From: Novosphingobium sp. PhB165
Lineage (GTDB): Bacteria > Pseudomonadota > Alphaproteobacteria > Sphingomonadales > Sphingomonadaceae
Direction: 5' to 3'
Assembly (NCBI RefSeq): GCF_004341845.1
Contig: NZ_SLVB01000003.1
Span: forward strand, 1 to 64,000
Length of the DNA: 64,000 nt
Part shown: one piece after another, positions 6,560 to 15,043 of the stretch
Numbering within the stretch: the stretch's first letter is position 1
Layout of the letters: every line of letters starts with the position of its first letter
Program-made: the position numbers and the translations under genes
The notes under the pieces: model-generated
What the model saw: the letters and a program-made list of their open reading frames with translations, nothing else
What the model was told of the DNA's origin: nothing
Databases searched by the model: none

Positions 6560-8893
6560 TCAGTCTACCGCCATGGCGGCGGCAGCCAGCTTCTCCAGAT
6601 CGAGGTACTGATCCTTTTCGACAGAGACCCCGACACCCAAAATCGTGCCGTTCTTGAATTCGCCGGGCGAGAGGTATTCCTCGCTGACGGCGTCGCCGCT
6701 GTCCCGGCCCACGCAAAGACCATCGCCCGAAAGCGTGAATTTGCCGAGCTGCGTCTTCATGTCACCGGAGTCCACGGCCTCGTCATTGACGTAGAGCGTC
6801 GTCTTTCCGAGCGATTCGCCATATTCGCCGGACTTTTCACGGATGAACTCCATGCCCAGCGAATACTTGCCGGGCGCCAGCTTGTCCGAGGCGAACTTCT
6901 GCTCCGGCTTGATGCCCAGGAAGTTGTAGACGTAGTGCAGCTTGCCGTCCTTGATGAACAGCGAGTGCCCGCCGAAGCGTGAGCCATGGGCGAAGATCAC
7001 GCCTTCGGTGGCGTCGGTGATTTCGACATCGGCGATAATCTTGTAGGAACGCCCGCGCACGTTGACGGCAACGCCTTCCGGAACCGGCGCCGTGCCGGGG
7101 TAATATATGTAGCGATCACGGGGTGCCTCGGTAGTCGGTCGCTCCAGACCCAGCAGTTCGGCGGCGCTGCGGTCGTCGAGCGGCAGGACGTTGTTGGCGT
7201 CCGCCTCTTCGAACCAGGCCTTGATCAGCGCCTCGAGTTTTTCGGGATGCTCCTTGGCGAGATCGATCGATTCCGAGCGGTCCTCGTCGACATGGTAGAG
7301 CTCCCAATCGTCCTGATCGAAGTGGCCCTTGCCGGTGAGCGGCGCGTGGATGGCGGCGGCCTTCCAGCCGTCTTCCCAGATGCCGCGGGTGCCGAGCATG
7401 GCGTAGTACTGGCGCTTCTTCTGCGTCTTCCCATCCGCCTCGAAGCTGTACTTCATCGACACGCCGGACAGCGGATGCTGCTTCACGCCGCGATAGGTGT
7501 CCGGCATTTCAAGGCCGATGCATTCGAGCAGGGTGGGCACCAGGTCCACCGCGTGGTGGTACTGGTTGCGCACTTCGCCCTTGGCCTTGATGCCCTTGGG
7601 CCAGTGAATGACCATCGGGCAGGCGGTGCCGCCGGCATATTCCGAATAGCGCTTGAACATCTTGTAGGGCGCCGAAAACGCCGCCGCCCAGCCGGTAGGA
7701 TAGTGGTTATAGGTTTCCGGCCCGCCCAGCACTTCAAGATACTTCAGGTTTTCCTCGATCGAGTCGGGGTAGTTGTTGAAGAACTTGTTTTCATTGACGG
7801 AGCCGTTGGGGCCGCCTTCGCCGGACGCGCCATTGTCCGAGCAATAGAGGATGATGGTATTGTCCAGCTGCCCGCTCTGTTCCAGATAGTCGATCAGCCT
7901 GCCGACCTGCACATCGGTATATTCGGACATGCCGGCGTAGACTTCGGCCATGCGCGAGAAGAGCTTCTTCTCGTCCGCGCTCAGTTCCTCCCACGGGCGC
8001 ACGTAATCGCCGGGGTTGGCCTGATCTTCGCGAACCGGGTTGAAGTCTTCCAGCTTGGTGCCGGCAGGCAGCAGGCCCTTTTCGATCATCCGGGGCACGA
8101 CCCACTTGCGATAGGCGTCGTAGCCATCATCGAACTTGCCCTTGTACTTGTCCGCATATTCCTTGGGCGCGTGGTGCGGCGCGTGGTTGGCACCGGGGCA
8201 GAGCCAGGTGAACCACGGCTTCGAAGGGTTGCTGGCCTTCTGGTCGCGGATCATCTGCATGGCCTGATCGACGAGGTCCTTCGACAGATGATAGCCGTCC
8301 TCAGGCAGGTAGGGCTGATCGATGAACCTGTTGTCTTCGGTCAGATCGGGATACCAGTTGTTGGTTTCGCCGCCGAGGAAGCCGTAATAGCGATCAAATC
8401 CCTTTTGCAGCGGCCATTCGGACTTCGGCCCGCCGGAACAGATATCCTGCTCGGGCACGTTGTGGTCCTTGCCCAACCAGAAGGTGCTGTAGCCATTGTC
8501 CTGCAGCATCTGGCCGATGGTCATGCAGTTTTCGGGCACGCGGCCGCTCCAGCCCGGGAAGCCGTTTGCGCCTTCGGTAATGCAGGACATGCCGTTGAGG
8601 TGATGGTTGCGCCCGGTCAGGAAGCAGGACCGCGTGGGCGAGCACAGCGCGGTGGTGTGCCACTGCGTGTACGTCAGGCCGCTGTCGGCGAGTTTCTGCA
8701 AGGTCGGCATATTGATCGCGCCGCCATAGGGTTGCCATGCGGCCTGCCCGGTATCGTCGTAGAGGACGATCAGGACATTGGGAGCGCCTTCGGGCGCTTT
8801 GGGTGGCAGGAAGGGAGCCCAATCCGCTTTGGAATCACGAATGTCGAGTTTGATGACTCCGTTAAACGTTGGCTTGGTCACGGCATTCTCCAT
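6560..8893 (-). CDS. Type I sulfatase (arylsulfatase), no signal peptide
   Basis: 777 residues. The formylglycine signature is C84-S-P-T-R, followed by SCFLTGR. Metal-binding Asp46-Asp47 lie in LIVLYDDTGQ, and GLGKDHN-like residues (FWLGKDHNVPE) supply the conserved Lys region. CSDNGASGEGG near the middle gives the second Asp-Asn metal pair. The C-terminal 190 residues form the beta-rich tail usual in long AtsA-type enzymes. It removes sulfate from aryl or alkyl sulfate esters after Cys84 is oxidised to formylglycine. No export signal is seen, so it probably acts in the cytoplasm on imported esters. That fits its place downstream of the ABC importer on the same strand. Confidence 0.9.
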   Translation of the reverse strand: MENAVTKPTFNGVIKLDIRDSKADWAPFLPPKAPEGAPNVLIVLYDDTGQAAWQPYGGAINMPTLQKLADSGLTYTQWHTTALCSPTRSCFLTGRNHHLNGMSCITEGANGFPGWSGRVPENCMTIGQMLQDNGYSTFWLGKDHNVPEQDICSGGPKSEWPLQKGFDRYYGFLGGETNNWYPDLTEDNRFIDQPYLPEDGYHLSKDLVDQAMQMIRDQKASNPSKPWFTWLCPGANHAPHHAPKEYADKYKGKFDDGYDAYRKWVVPRMIEKGLLPAGTKLEDFNPVREDQANPGDYVRPWEELSADEKKLFSRMAEVYAGMSEYTDVQVGRLIDYLEQSGQLDNTIILYCSDNGASGEGGPNGSVNENKFFNNYPDSIEENLKYLEVLGGPETYNHYPTGWAAAFSAPYKMFKRYSEYAGGTACPMVIHWPKGIKAKGEVRNQYHHAVDLVPTLLECIGLEMPDTYRGVKQHPLSGVSMKYSFEADGKTQKKRQYYAMLGTRGIWEDGWKAAAIHAPLTGKGHFDQDDWELYHVDEDRSESIDLAKEHPEKLEALIKAWFEEADANNVLPLDDRSAAELLGLERPTTEAPRDRYIYYPGTAPVPEGVAVNVRGRSYKIIADVEITDATEGVIFAHGSRFGGHSLFIKDGKLHYVYNFLGIKPEQKFASDKLAPGKYSLGMEFIREKSGEYGESLGKTTLYVNDEAVDSGDMKTQLGKFTLSGDGLCVGRDSGDAVSEEYLSPGEFKNGTILGVGVSVEKDQYLDLEKLAAAAMAVD

Positions 8894-9321
8894 CGCTGAG
8901 GCTCAGCAGGGCCGGGTCGCGAGGGCGCGATTCACGGCGGCAGCCGAGGTCCGCCAACATCGCCTTCCGCCCGCAGGATGGCATTGGGGAGACTCCCGGG
9001 TTCTGGCAGGGTTTGTGCCCATGTGGCGGTTGCGGCACGGTGCGGCATCCGAATTCCACAGCATGAGCGGCCTGTGAAAGGCATTGCCTGGGGTGCCGAG
9101 TTTACCCGCGAGCACATATGGCAGGACGCAGTTTTCGAGCACCGGCAAGGCGTTGGCACCTTGGGCCCGCGTGACAAGCCCATCGCCAGCCTCTGTCCGT
9201 CAACGGCTTCCCCGCACTGACAAGCACGCACCGCCCCGTTGCCGGGGAAGCCACAATGTCAGTTTCGGAATGGAGCAAGCCGGTGCGGGTTACAGGCGGA
9301 AGGCCCGATACCGGCTGCGGC
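8894..9321. other. Gap between ABC ATPase and sulfatase genes
   Basis: 428 bases between two minus-strand genes. No coding region with a credible start or product was seen, and no strong terminator. It probably holds the sulfatase promoter or an untranslated leader. Confidence 0.4.
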
Positions 9322-10635
9322 TTACTGGGGATCGTCCAGACTGAATTGGTCGTCGTCTTCATGATAGGTGAAGATTTCGGCGTACCGGCCCCAGTTGGTG
9401 ACCGTCGAAAGCGTTTCCTCGGCGAAATCCTCGCTCATGTGGTCCTCTAGCTCATCGCGGAAGCGCCGGGCGGGCGCGCGGTGGCTCGCACGTTCGTCCA
9501 GAACGCGGCGGATGTGCTGGGCCAGCGGGACATGCGCCAGCAAGGCATCGCCGAACATGCCCTTGCGCGCATCCACTTCCGCTTGCGCATAGCGGCGCGC
9601 CGCCGGCGTGAGCACGAGTTCCGCCCCGCGCAGTTCGGCAAAGCGCAGCAATTGCAGCGTCTCGGCCATGGGAAACAGCTCGTCCACTTCCAATTGCAGG
9701 GAATCGGCCAGTTCCGCCATGCTCGCTCGGCCGTTGAAGGGCGTGCCGTCCACCTCTTCGATCAGGCCCGCCAGCGTGTTCGTGGAGACATGGGGCAGCA
9801 CCATGGCAATGCCGGTGCCCGGCTGCACGCCGTTGGGCGCGTGCTGCGACGGCACGGGACGCGCCATCATGCGAGCATAGATCTCGTCCACCAGCGCGCG
9901 GAATGGCGGATCGAGCCGATCGCGTGGGCGGGGGATATCGACCTTGATCTCGGCCACGACCCGCCCCGGATTGGAGGAGAACACCAGAATGCGGTCGCAC
10001 ATCTGCACCGCTTCCTCGATGTTGTGCGTGACGATCAGGATGGATTTGATCGGCATCCGCCCTTCCGACCACAGATCCAGAAGATCGGTGCGCAGCGTTT
10101 CGGCCGTCAGCACGTCGAGCGCGGAAAAGGGTTCGTCCATCAGCAGCAGCGAGGGGTTCACCACCAGCGCGCGGGCCAGGCCGACACGTTGCCGCATGCC
10201 GCCCGAAAGCTCCTTGGGATAGGCGCTTTCGAAGCCGTCCAGACCGATAAGATCGATGGCGGCAAGGGCACGGGCGCGGCGTTCGGGCGCCGGCACCTTC
10301 TGCGCCTCCAGCCCGAGTTCGACGTTCTGCTGCACTGTCAGCCACGGGAACAGGGCGAACGTCTGGAACACCATCGATACCGACGGATCGGGGCAATCCT
10401 CGCTCGCCACGCGTTCCACCGTGCCTTCGCGCGGATGGATCAAACCGGCGATGGAGCGCAGCAAGGTGGACTTGCCCGAGCCCGAGCGGCCCAGCAGCCC
10501 GACAACCTCGTTCTGGTTGAGCGTGAGATTCACATCTTCCAGCACCAGATGCCCGCCGGGAGGAGGCCCGTAATAGTGGTTGAGCCCTTTGACCTCGATC
10601 AGCGGCAGAACGCTATGGGATGCGGTGGTTGCCAT
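9322..10635 (-). CDS. ABC transporter ATPase with C-terminal AAA-associated domain
   Basis: 437 residues. The nucleotide-binding domain (about 10-265) has Walker A G49-RSGSGKST57, the Q-loop in VFQTFALFPW, signature LSGGMRQR, Walker B LLLMDEPFSALD and switch His in VTHNIEEA. It is of the nitrate/sulfonate/taurine importer group. Residues from about 285 on form the AAA-associated domain found only in ATPases that pair with duplicated permeases, the arrangement seen here. The permease gene lies 22 bases upstream. No substrate-binding protein gene is present in the window. The sulfatase downstream suggests sulfate esters or sulfonates as cargo; this is inference. Confidence 0.88.
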   Translation of the reverse strand: MATTASHSVLPLIEVKGLNHYYGPPPGGHLVLEDVNLTLNQNEVVGLLGRSGSGKSTLLRSIAGLIHPREGTVERVASEDCPDPSVSMVFQTFALFPWLTVQQNVELGLEAQKVPAPERRARALAAIDLIGLDGFESAYPKELSGGMRQRVGLARALVVNPSLLLMDEPFSALDVLTAETLRTDLLDLWSEGRMPIKSILIVTHNIEEAVQMCDRILVFSSNPGRVVAEIKVDIPRPRDRLDPPFRALVDEIYARMMARPVPSQHAPNGVQPGTGIAMVLPHVSTNTLAGLIEEVDGTPFNGRASMAELADSLQLEVDELFPMAETLQLLRFAELRGAELVLTPAARRYAQAEVDARKGMFGDALLAHVPLAQHIRRVLDERASHRAPARRFRDELEDHMSEDFAEETLSTVTNWGRYAEIFTYHEDDDQFSLDDPQ

Positions 10636-10657
10636 GGCAGTGCTTTCGACAAAAAGA

Positions 10658-12433
10658 TCAGGACAGGCTCAGGCGGCGCTCGCCAAAGGCGTAGAGCGGG
10701 CGCCAGACCAGACGGTTGAAGCCGAGGACGAACAGACTCATCACCCCGATCCCGAGCGCGACCTGCGGGTAATTGCCGCTCGTGGTGGCACTGGCGATAT
10801 AGGCGCCAAGGCCGTGCGCCTCCAGATGGCGATCCCCCCAACTCACCGCTTCTGCCACGATCGAGGCGTTCCACGATCCGCCCGAAGCGGTCAGCGCACC
10901 GGTGATGTAATAAGGGAAGATCCCCGGCAGTGCGACCTGCCGCCACCATTGCCAGCCCTTGAGGCCGAACATGCCGGCCACTTCGCGCAAGTCGTTGGGA
11001 ATGGCGCTGGCGCCGGCGATGACGTTGAACAGGATGTACCACTGGGTGCCCAGAATCATCAGCGGCGAGAGCCAGATGTCCGGCGTGAGGTGCCAGTGGA
11101 CGATGGCGATCACCGCAAAGGGAAACAGCACATTGGCCGGGAACGCGGCGAGGAACTGGGCGATGGGTTGCACCGCCTCTGCCAGACGCGGACGCAGGCC
11201 GATCGCCACGCCCAACGGCACCCAGATCAGGCTCGCCAGCGCGATCAGCACCACCACGCGGATCATGGTCAGCATCGCCAGCCCCAGCGCGGTGCCGATC
11301 TCCAGAAGGCCGAGCGAGGCCAGAATGTAATGTCCCGTCCACACGACCGCGGCCAGCACGGCCGCCCAGATGGCGACTTGCCGGATGCGCTCGAACCGTG
11401 GGTTGGGAGCATGAGGCTTGCGCGAACGCGCCGGGCGATATCGCGGCTCCAGCGCCAGCAGTAGCGTGCCGACTGCACCGAACGGGCGGAACAGCACCGG
11501 CAGCAGCCGGGTGCGGCGCAGCAGGTCGTAGACCCAACTGGCCGGGCGCTCGCCGCCGGCCGTCTGTTCGAAACGGAACCGGTCGGCCCAGGCCACGATG
11601 GGGCGGAAGAACAACTGGTCGTAAGCGACGATCACCACCGCCATCATGCCCACCGCCCATCCCACCGCGTGGAAGTTCTCGTGCGCGATCGCCATGGCCA
11701 GATAGGAACCGATCCCCGGCAAGGTCACGGTGGTATTGCCCACCGTGATCGCCTCGGAAGCGACGACGAAGAACCAGCCTCCGGACATCGACATCATCGC
11801 GTTCCACACCAGCGCGGGCGTCGCATAGGGCAGATCCAGCCGCAGGAAACGGCGCACCGGCGAAAGGGCGAACCCCTGGCACGCTTCCTCCAGATCGCCG
11901 GGCAGGCTGCGCAGCGACTGGTAGAAACTGAACGCCATGTTCCAGGCCTGCGAGGTGAAGATCGCGAACACGCTGGCCAGTTCGACGCCCAGCACATTGC
12001 CGGGGAACAGGTTCATGAAAAAGGTGACGGTAAAGGTCAGGAAGCCCAGAATCGGCACCGATTGCAGAATGTCGAGCGCGGGCACGATGATCTGCCCGGC
12101 GGCGCGACTGCGCGCGGCCAAAGTCGCCACCACCAGGGTAAACAGCGTCGATGCAAACAATGCCGCGAACATGCGCAGCACCGTGCGCAGCGCGTAATAA
12201 GGCAATTGCCAGGGATCGAGCGTAACGGGTTCGAGATGCAGCGACGAGAGCGGCTGAACCGCCCCTTCCGCCCCGCGAAACACCAGCAGCGCCAGCGCGG
12301 CCAGAATGGCGAACGCCAGCGCGTCCTCGCGGCTGGGGCGTGTCAGGCGCAGCATCCGCGAGAAGGCAGGCAGCGCGCGAATGGGGCCCATGGCTTGGCC
12401 GATCCTGCCCGAAAGAGCGTCAGAAGTCGGCAT
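10658..12433 (-). CDS. ABC transporter permease, two fused permease domains
   Basis: 591 residues with two binding-protein-dependent permease domains in one chain, about 75-285 and 345-580, each with several membrane segments. EAA-type loops are visible in each half: EEACQGFALSPVRRFLRLDLP in the first and REVAGMFGLKGWQWWRQVALP in the second. These dock on the ATPase. Duplicated permeases of this anion-transporter type work with the AAA-associated ATPase next door. The ATG at 12433 overlaps the stop of an upstream reading frame ending at 12420, suggesting translational coupling to a former first gene of the operon. Confidence 0.88.
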   Translation of the reverse strand: MPTSDALSGRIGQAMGPIRALPAFSRMLRLTRPSREDALAFAILAALALLVFRGAEGAVQPLSSLHLEPVTLDPWQLPYYALRTVLRMFAALFASTLFTLVVATLAARSRAAGQIIVPALDILQSVPILGFLTFTVTFFMNLFPGNVLGVELASVFAIFTSQAWNMAFSFYQSLRSLPGDLEEACQGFALSPVRRFLRLDLPYATPALVWNAMMSMSGGWFFVVASEAITVGNTTVTLPGIGSYLAMAIAHENFHAVGWAVGMMAVVIVAYDQLFFRPIVAWADRFRFEQTAGGERPASWVYDLLRRTRLLPVLFRPFGAVGTLLLALEPRYRPARSRKPHAPNPRFERIRQVAIWAAVLAAVVWTGHYILASLGLLEIGTALGLAMLTMIRVVVLIALASLIWVPLGVAIGLRPRLAEAVQPIAQFLAAFPANVLFPFAVIAIVHWHLTPDIWLSPLMILGTQWYILFNVIAGASAIPNDLREVAGMFGLKGWQWWRQVALPGIFPYYITGALTASGGSWNASIVAEAVSWGDRHLEAHGLGAYIASATTSGNYPQVALGIGVMSLFVLGFNRLVWRPLYAFGERRLSLS

Positions 12434-12557
12434 GCAGACGCACTCCTACGACACGGACAAAGCGCTGGCTACGCTCATAGCCGAAGGCCGGTATAGCGCC
12501 GCTCTGAAGCGAGGTCGCCAGCGGATAAAACGGTGAAGAGCCCACGATTGCCTCCCT
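12420..12557 (-). pseudogene. 3' remnant of an outer-membrane barrel (porin-like) gene
   Basis: The last 45 or so residues of this frame read GSSPFYPLATSLQSGAIPAF and end QRFVRVVGVRLHADF. An amphipathic strand with alternating hydrophobic residues and a terminal Phe is the recognition signal of outer-membrane barrels. The stop overlaps the permease start by 14 bases, as in genuine operons. Upstream of about 12557 the frame loses any protein-like character, so most of the gene appears to be missing. A short independent gene is possible but less likely. Confidence 0.4.
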
Positions 12558-12917
12558 GCCCGTGCGCCTAGCCTGTGAATGTGACAGGCAGGTCACGGAC
12601 GGCGGGCAGAAACGAGCGGAAAGAAGGCCGGGTGTGGCGACAGGCGTGGGGGACATGAGGGGGTAATCCTTGCCGGAATGCTTGGCGCTCCGGTCGTCAG
12701 GATCAGGCCCCGGCGTTACTTCCGCCGCAAAGCCCTTGCCCGTCCGAGACGAAGCCCATGACAAAAAGCGTTGATCGGGCTTGCGCCGCGACTGTCGCTT
12801 TCGCTGGTCTCTGTGCTGCTATTGGGGGGCATGAAAACGAACCTGCCGGCTGCGAGGGACGATAAGAGGGTGCATGGCCGAGTTGCTGCCAACTCGACAC
12901 TGCCGTCCATATACTCT

Positions 12918-12940
12918 AGGGGGGTATGGTATCAACCCCC
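12918..12940. promoter_or_regulatory. GGGGGG-N11-CCCCCC operator
   Basis: GGGGGG and CCCCCC flank TATGGTATCAA immediately upstream of the metal-repressor gene, next to an AT-rich ATACTCTA. RcnR/FrmR/CsoR proteins bind operators with G/C tracts flanked by AT-rich repeats, so this is probably the autoregulatory site. It would place the ATG at 12926 inside the operator, one reason for choosing the start at 12953. The gap 12558-12917 shows no gene, and no riboswitch could be recognised. Confidence 0.5.
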
Positions 12941-12952
12941 CAAAAGGCCCTC

Positions 12953-13231
12953 ATGACGCACGTTGCCGCAGAAAAGCAGAAACTGCTCAATCGCCTGAAA
13001 CGATTGCGCGGGCAGATCGATGCGCTGGAGCGCGCGGTCGATGCCGATGTCGAATGCGCCCGCGTATTGCAGCAGGCTACCGCATGCCGCGGCGCGCTGG
13101 AAGGGTTCATCGCCGAAGTGATCGAGGATCATATTCGCGAGCATATGGTGGACCCCGCCCTGCCGGGTAACGATCCGCGCACGATTGCGGCCGAGGAACT
13201 GGTTTCCATCATCAAGGCCTATATGCGGTAA
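12953..13231 (+). CDS. Metal-sensing repressor, RcnR/FrmR type (CsoR superfamily)
   Basis: 92 residues from the ATG at 12953, giving MTHVAAEKQ. This start puts His at position 3, as in RcnR. The protein is all helix, with conserved RLRGQIDALERA. Cys35 (VECARV), His60 and His64 (EDHIREHM) complete the H3-C35-H60-H64 set that binds Ni or Co in RcnR; FrmR usually has Glu at 64. By homology it releases DNA when metal binds. It normally controls an exporter, but none is adjacent, so its target may be elsewhere or may be itself through the G/C-tract site upstream. AAGG six bases before the ATG is a possible ribosome binding site. Confidence 0.75.
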   Translation: MTHVAAEKQKLLNRLKRLRGQIDALERAVDADVECARVLQQATACRGALEGFIAEVIEDHIREHMVDPALPGNDPRTIAAEELVSIIKAYMR

Positions 13232-13401
13232 AATCGCCGCGCCCTGCCTGCACCCGCAGTTGCGCGTGGAAATAACGGCCTTATACGGACGCCCGGACCG
13301 GGTGCGACTCCTGCCGCTCCGGCCGACCGAATTCTCGTACCCCCGCCCGATCGCATCGATCGTGCTACGAAAATTCGCGTTACAGCGTTGGAATTGTCAC
13401 G

Positions 13402-14007
13402 ATGACGGGCAACGGAGAGGAACGGCTGCTCCATCTGGTCGGATGGGTGGGTCGTCATGTGCTTCCCCATGAAAGGCAGTTGCGCAAATGGCTGCGCTCG
13501 GCCTTTCCGGCGATAGATGTCGATGACGTCGTGCAGGAAGCCTATTGCCGCATTTCCGAGCTTGATCGGTTCGAGCATATCGACGATCCGCGCCGCTATT
13601 TCTTTCGGACCGCCCGCAATATCGTATTGGAACAAGTGCGCCGGGATCGCGTCGTGCGGATCGAGGCGGCGAGCGGTCTGGTCGAGATGGAGCACGCACT
13701 CGACGAGTTCTCGCCGGAGCGGATCGCCGCAGGGCGCAGCGCGTTGCAACGCGTGGAGCGTCTGATCGATGCCCTGCCGGAACGGGCGCGGCAGGTCTTT
13801 CGGCTTCGCAAGATCGAAGGCGTTTCCCAGCGCGAGATCGCATCCCGCCTCGGCCTTACGGAGAATGTGGTCGAAAACGAAGTGGCGCGCGGGCTGCGCC
13901 GCATTCTCAACCAGATGACCGACGACGAGCGTGGCGATTTGCCCGCCCGTTCCAGATCGACCCCGAAATCAGCAGCATCCATGCGTGCGACACGGAAGCA
14001 GCCATGA
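13402..14007 (+). CDS. ECF sigma factor, FecI-like
   Basis: 201 residues. Region 2 spans about 20-85, with DVDDVVQEAYCRI (2.1-2.2) and RRYFFRTARNIVLEQVRRDR (2.3-2.4). Region 4 spans about 110-165, with LPERARQVFRLRKIEGVSQREIASRLGLTENVVENEV forming the helix-turn-helix; it is quoted here in parts: LPERARQVFRLRKIEG, then SQREIASRLGLTENVVE. It directs RNA polymerase to promoters of a surface-signalling regulon. The stop overlaps the start of the FecR gene by four bases (ATGA), and the STN-type TonB receptor follows. This is the classic FecI-FecR-FecA order. Confidence 0.88.
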   Translation: MTGNGEERLLHLVGWVGRHVLPHERQLRKWLRSAFPAIDVDDVVQEAYCRISELDRFEHIDDPRRYFFRTARNIVLEQVRRDRVVRIEAASGLVEMEHALDEFSPERIAAGRSALQRVERLIDALPERARQVFRLRKIEGVSQREIASRLGLTENVVENEVARGLRRILNQMTDDERGDLPARSRSTPKSAASMRATRKQP

Positions 14008-14948
14008 TCGAAGAAATCGCCTCTCAATGGGCCGCCGGGCTCGATCGCGGCATCCTTCCCGCCGAGCGCGTCCAGCTTGACGCATGGCTTGCCGAAGACC
14101 GGCGCCATCGCGGTGCATTGCTGCGCGCGCAGGCCGCGATGAGCATGCTCGACCGGTGCCGCGTCCTCGCCGGAGCCGAAGAAGACGAAACCGCGAATGA
14201 CGACACCCCCCCTGCCCGCGCCGCGTTCCCGTTCGCGCGCCGCCGCTTGCTGGCGCTGGGCGGAAGCGGGATCGCCGCAGCCCTGATCGGCGCCCTCTCC
14301 TTCAATCTTTGGCCCCGGGCGACCACGCTCGGCACCGATACCGGCGAAATCCGGCGCGTGCCGCTGGCCGACGGATCGCTGGCGGTCATCAATTCCGCCA
14401 GCGAACTGCGCGTGTCGTTCACGGCGAACCGGCGAGACGTGCAACTGACGCGCGGCGAAGCATGGTTTCAGGTTGCCAAGATGCCGGATCGGCCGTTCAC
14501 CGTGACGGCGGGCCCGGTCAACGTGCAGGCCGTGGGCACCGCCTTCAGCGTGCGCCGCCGAAACGGTGCCACCGTAGTCGTGGTCACCGAGGGCACTGTG
14601 AAAGTGTGGTCCGGCCGCGAGACGGACAGCGCTTTCGTGACCGCCGGGCAGAGCGCCGTGATCAGCGACGCGGGCGTCAAGGTTGCCGCGCTCGAAAGCG
14701 AAACGGTCGACCGGCAACTGGCCTGGCGGGACGGCCGGATCGTGTTCGAGGATGTGCCGCTGGCGCAGGCCGCCGCGGAGTTCAACGGCTATCATGCGAT
14801 GCAGGTTGTCGTGGATCCCGTTTTCGCCGATAAGAGCGTGGTCGGATCGTTCCAGACCGACGACATTGAAGGCTTCGCATCGGCCTCGGCCGCGATGGTC
14901 GGGGGCCGTGTCGTCCATGACGGCAACGTCATACGCGTTGTCCCGTAA
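14004..14948 (+). CDS. FecR-type anti-sigma / sigma regulator
   Basis: 314 residues. The N-terminal cytoplasmic part (EEIASQWAAGLDRG, LDAWLAEDRRHRGALLRAQ) is the DUF4880 segment that holds the sigma factor. One membrane helix at about 80-102 follows an arginine cluster (RRRLLALGGSGIAAALIGAL). The periplasmic FecR domain starts near GEIRRVPLADGSLAVINSAS and includes RGEAWFQVAKMPDRPFTV and VQAVGTAFSVRR. The C-terminal part (FEDVPLAQAAAEFNGYH) resembles the STN-interacting tail. It should receive the signal from the receptor encoded next and activate or release the sigma factor. Confidence 0.9.
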   Translation: MIEEIASQWAAGLDRGILPAERVQLDAWLAEDRRHRGALLRAQAAMSMLDRCRVLAGAEEDETANDDTPPARAAFPFARRRLLALGGSGIAAALIGALSFNLWPRATTLGTDTGEIRRVPLADGSLAVINSASELRVSFTANRRDVQLTRGEAWFQVAKMPDRPFTVTAGPVNVQAVGTAFSVRRRNGATVVVVTEGTVKVWSGRETDSAFVTAGQSAVISDAGVKVAALESETVDRQLAWRDGRIVFEDVPLAQAAAEFNGYHAMQVVVDPVFADKSVVGSFQTDDIEGFASASAAMVGGRVVHDGNVIRVVP

Positions 14949-14968
14949 ATTATTTTTGCATCGCTGAC

Positions 14969-14998
14969 GGAAACTGTTCCGCCGAACGTCTTTCTAAA
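14969..14998 (+). promoter_or_regulatory. Candidate ECF-sigma promoter of the TonB receptor gene
   Basis: GGAAAC (14969-14974) and TCTAAA about 18 bases later resemble the -35 and -10 elements of ECF promoters. They lie about 50 bases ahead of the receptor start at 15044, after which comes a strong ribosome binding site (GGGGAGG). The match is by eye only. Confidence 0.35.
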
Positions 14999-15043
14999 AA
15001 AACCGGCCGAAGTGTTCGGCTGCAAAAAGAAAGGGGAGGCAAC

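Noticed and set aside
12558..12917. Cobalamin or TPP riboswitch ahead of the ABC operon
   Set aside because: Neither strand shows the conserved core motifs of these riboswitches.
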